Source of the DNA: Cytophagales bacterium
GTDB lineage: Bacteria > Bacteroidota > Bacteroidia > Cytophagales > Cyclobacteriaceae
Direction: 5' to 3'
DNA: 64,000 nt
NCBI GenBank assembly: GCA_033344775.1
Contig: JAWPMT010000007.1
Span: forward strand, 620,001 to 684,000
Numbering within the stretch: position 1 is the stretch's first letter; the number at the start of each line of letters is the position of its first letter. The position numbers and the translations under genes are program-made. This document shows, in pieces, positions 63,426-64,000 of the stretch. The notes under the pieces were generated by a model. That model did no database searches, was not told where the DNA came from, and saw only the letters and a list, made by a program, of their open reading frames with translations.

Positions 63426-64000
63426 TCAGTAGCGTTTTTGGTATAAGTCCGCCAAAGAGGCTTTTTTGATTTCTTCCACAAACTTGACCAGATGAGCTAC
63501 CATAATTTCCCACATTTTCTTCCCTTTTTCAGCAGATGCTTTCGTAGGGTCACCCATAATTCCGGAATCTGAGATCTTACTGGTTTGGACATACCAGGCC
63601 ACTCCCCGATCCGATGTATAATCCAGATAATCACTTCCAAATGAGAGGGTTTCATTCACGGCCTTATCCATTTGTACGACTTCCGGACGAATGGCCATCG
63701 TAGTACTGGTTTCAATTTCTCCGGCATGGATGTCATTCTTGGTTTCAATGAGGTCGTAAAGATCAATGTCACTGGTTTCTCCCGTATCAACGCAAACAAA
63801 GATCTCAGCATCGCGATTGATCATTTGTGCCGCATAACTTAACGTAGGGGCATTATCACCGTGGCCATTGAGAATGATGAGTTTCTTGATCCCATTTTTT
63901 GCAAGTCCCATTCCAATGTCATAGACAAACCTGGAAAGTGCATCATTAGTGACACTGAGCGTCCCTTTGAAGTCTTCATGATGATAAGAAACGCCGAATG
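63426..64000 (-). CDS. Creatininase family hydrolase, 5' end outside window
   Basis: The frame is open to the window edge, so the N-terminus is missing. Before the internal ATG at 63911 it reads 'YHHEDFKGTLSVTNDA', the conserved HH and GT block of the family. After it come 'LNGHGDNAPTLSYA' (metal-binding) and 'DIHAGEIETSTTM'. Members hydrolyse cyclic or amide bonds using two metal ions (creatininase, mycofactocin-like or amidase). Probably one unit with the epimerase; a shared substrate is an inference. Confidence 0.85.
   Translation of the reverse strand, partial: FGVSYHHEDFKGTLSVTNDALSRFVYDIGMGLAKNGIKKLIILNGHGDNAPTLSYAAQMINRDAEIFVCVDTGETSDIDLYDLIETKNDIHAGEIETSTTMAIRPEVVQMDKAVNETLSFGSDYLDYTSDRGVAWYVQTSKISDSGIMGDPTKASAEKGKKMWEIMVAHLVKFVEEIKKASLADLYQKRY

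Overview
The window is a 64 kb piece of a Bacteroidota chromosome, most likely a free-living Cytophagales-type bacterium (inference). Signs are promoters of the TTTG-N19-TAnnTTTG type (best in front of the tRNA), few Shine-Dalgarno sites, and families typical of the phylum: DUF2911, FtsX permeases with a prefix domain and PadR regulator, TPR-histidine kinases with LuxR regulators, DUF547, and many lipoproteins and outer-membrane barrels. Both window ends cut genes: a small membrane protein on the left and a creatininase-family enzyme on the right.

0.5-11 kb is mostly housekeeping: a membrane-anchored AraC regulator, a DUF2911 protein, dihydrolipoyl dehydrogenase, GtrA, an SCP2 protein, glutaminyl cyclotransferase, an Na+/H+ antiporter, and a respiratory/haem group (cytochrome c, SCO, HemJ-like) beside a Crp/Fnr regulator. 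11-13.5 kb holds two outer-membrane barrels, one with POTRA. 13.5-18.2 kb is a compact five-gene operon of glycosyltransferases (DPM-like GT2, processive GT2, GT-C) with a rhodanese lipoprotein and a DUF2064 protein. An ECF sigma/anti-sigma-like pair and gamma-glutamyltranspeptidase follow. 22-27.6 kb is a PadR plus two-FtsX-permease operon. 28-37.5 kb carries a lipoprotein/lytic-transglycosylase-like pair, a MOSC protein, a polyferredoxin with an FAD oxidoreductase, DUF547 and an MsbA-like ABC exporter. 37.6-45.2 kb has a TPR-kinase/LuxR pair, a cytoplasmic subtilase with a small partner, an XRE regulator with palindromic operators, MurF and a DUF2461 protein.

At 45.28 kb a tRNA-Val(UAC) marks the edge of an accessory region. 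A large serine recombinase runs antisense into the 3' half of the tRNA and through the tRNA terminator. Behind it are a small protein, a protein with a DnaA-domain-IV-like helix-turn-helix, and almost 3 kb without genes. That stretch contains a tandem array of about 340-bp units (48.78-50.24 kb) dense in the palindrome CCTTAAGG, with a single diverged copy 7 kb away (57.39-57.57 kb). This array is the most unusual structure in the window; I cannot assign it a function. Two terminator hairpins without ORFs follow, then three related membrane sensors: one without a kinase domain, one kinase interrupted at a T7 tract, and one intact kinase with a receiver protein. A porin and a lipoprotein come next.

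57.8-62.1 kb is a signalling block: an ECF sigma factor, a LuxR-type response regulator, a PAS-histidine kinase, an RsbT-like ATPase/PP2C fusion, a STAS protein and a small protein, probably one partner-switching/two-component pathway. The window closes with a dipeptide-epimerase-like enolase-superfamily enzyme and the creatininase-family enzyme, likely co-transcribed.

All functions come from reading motifs; no database search was run.
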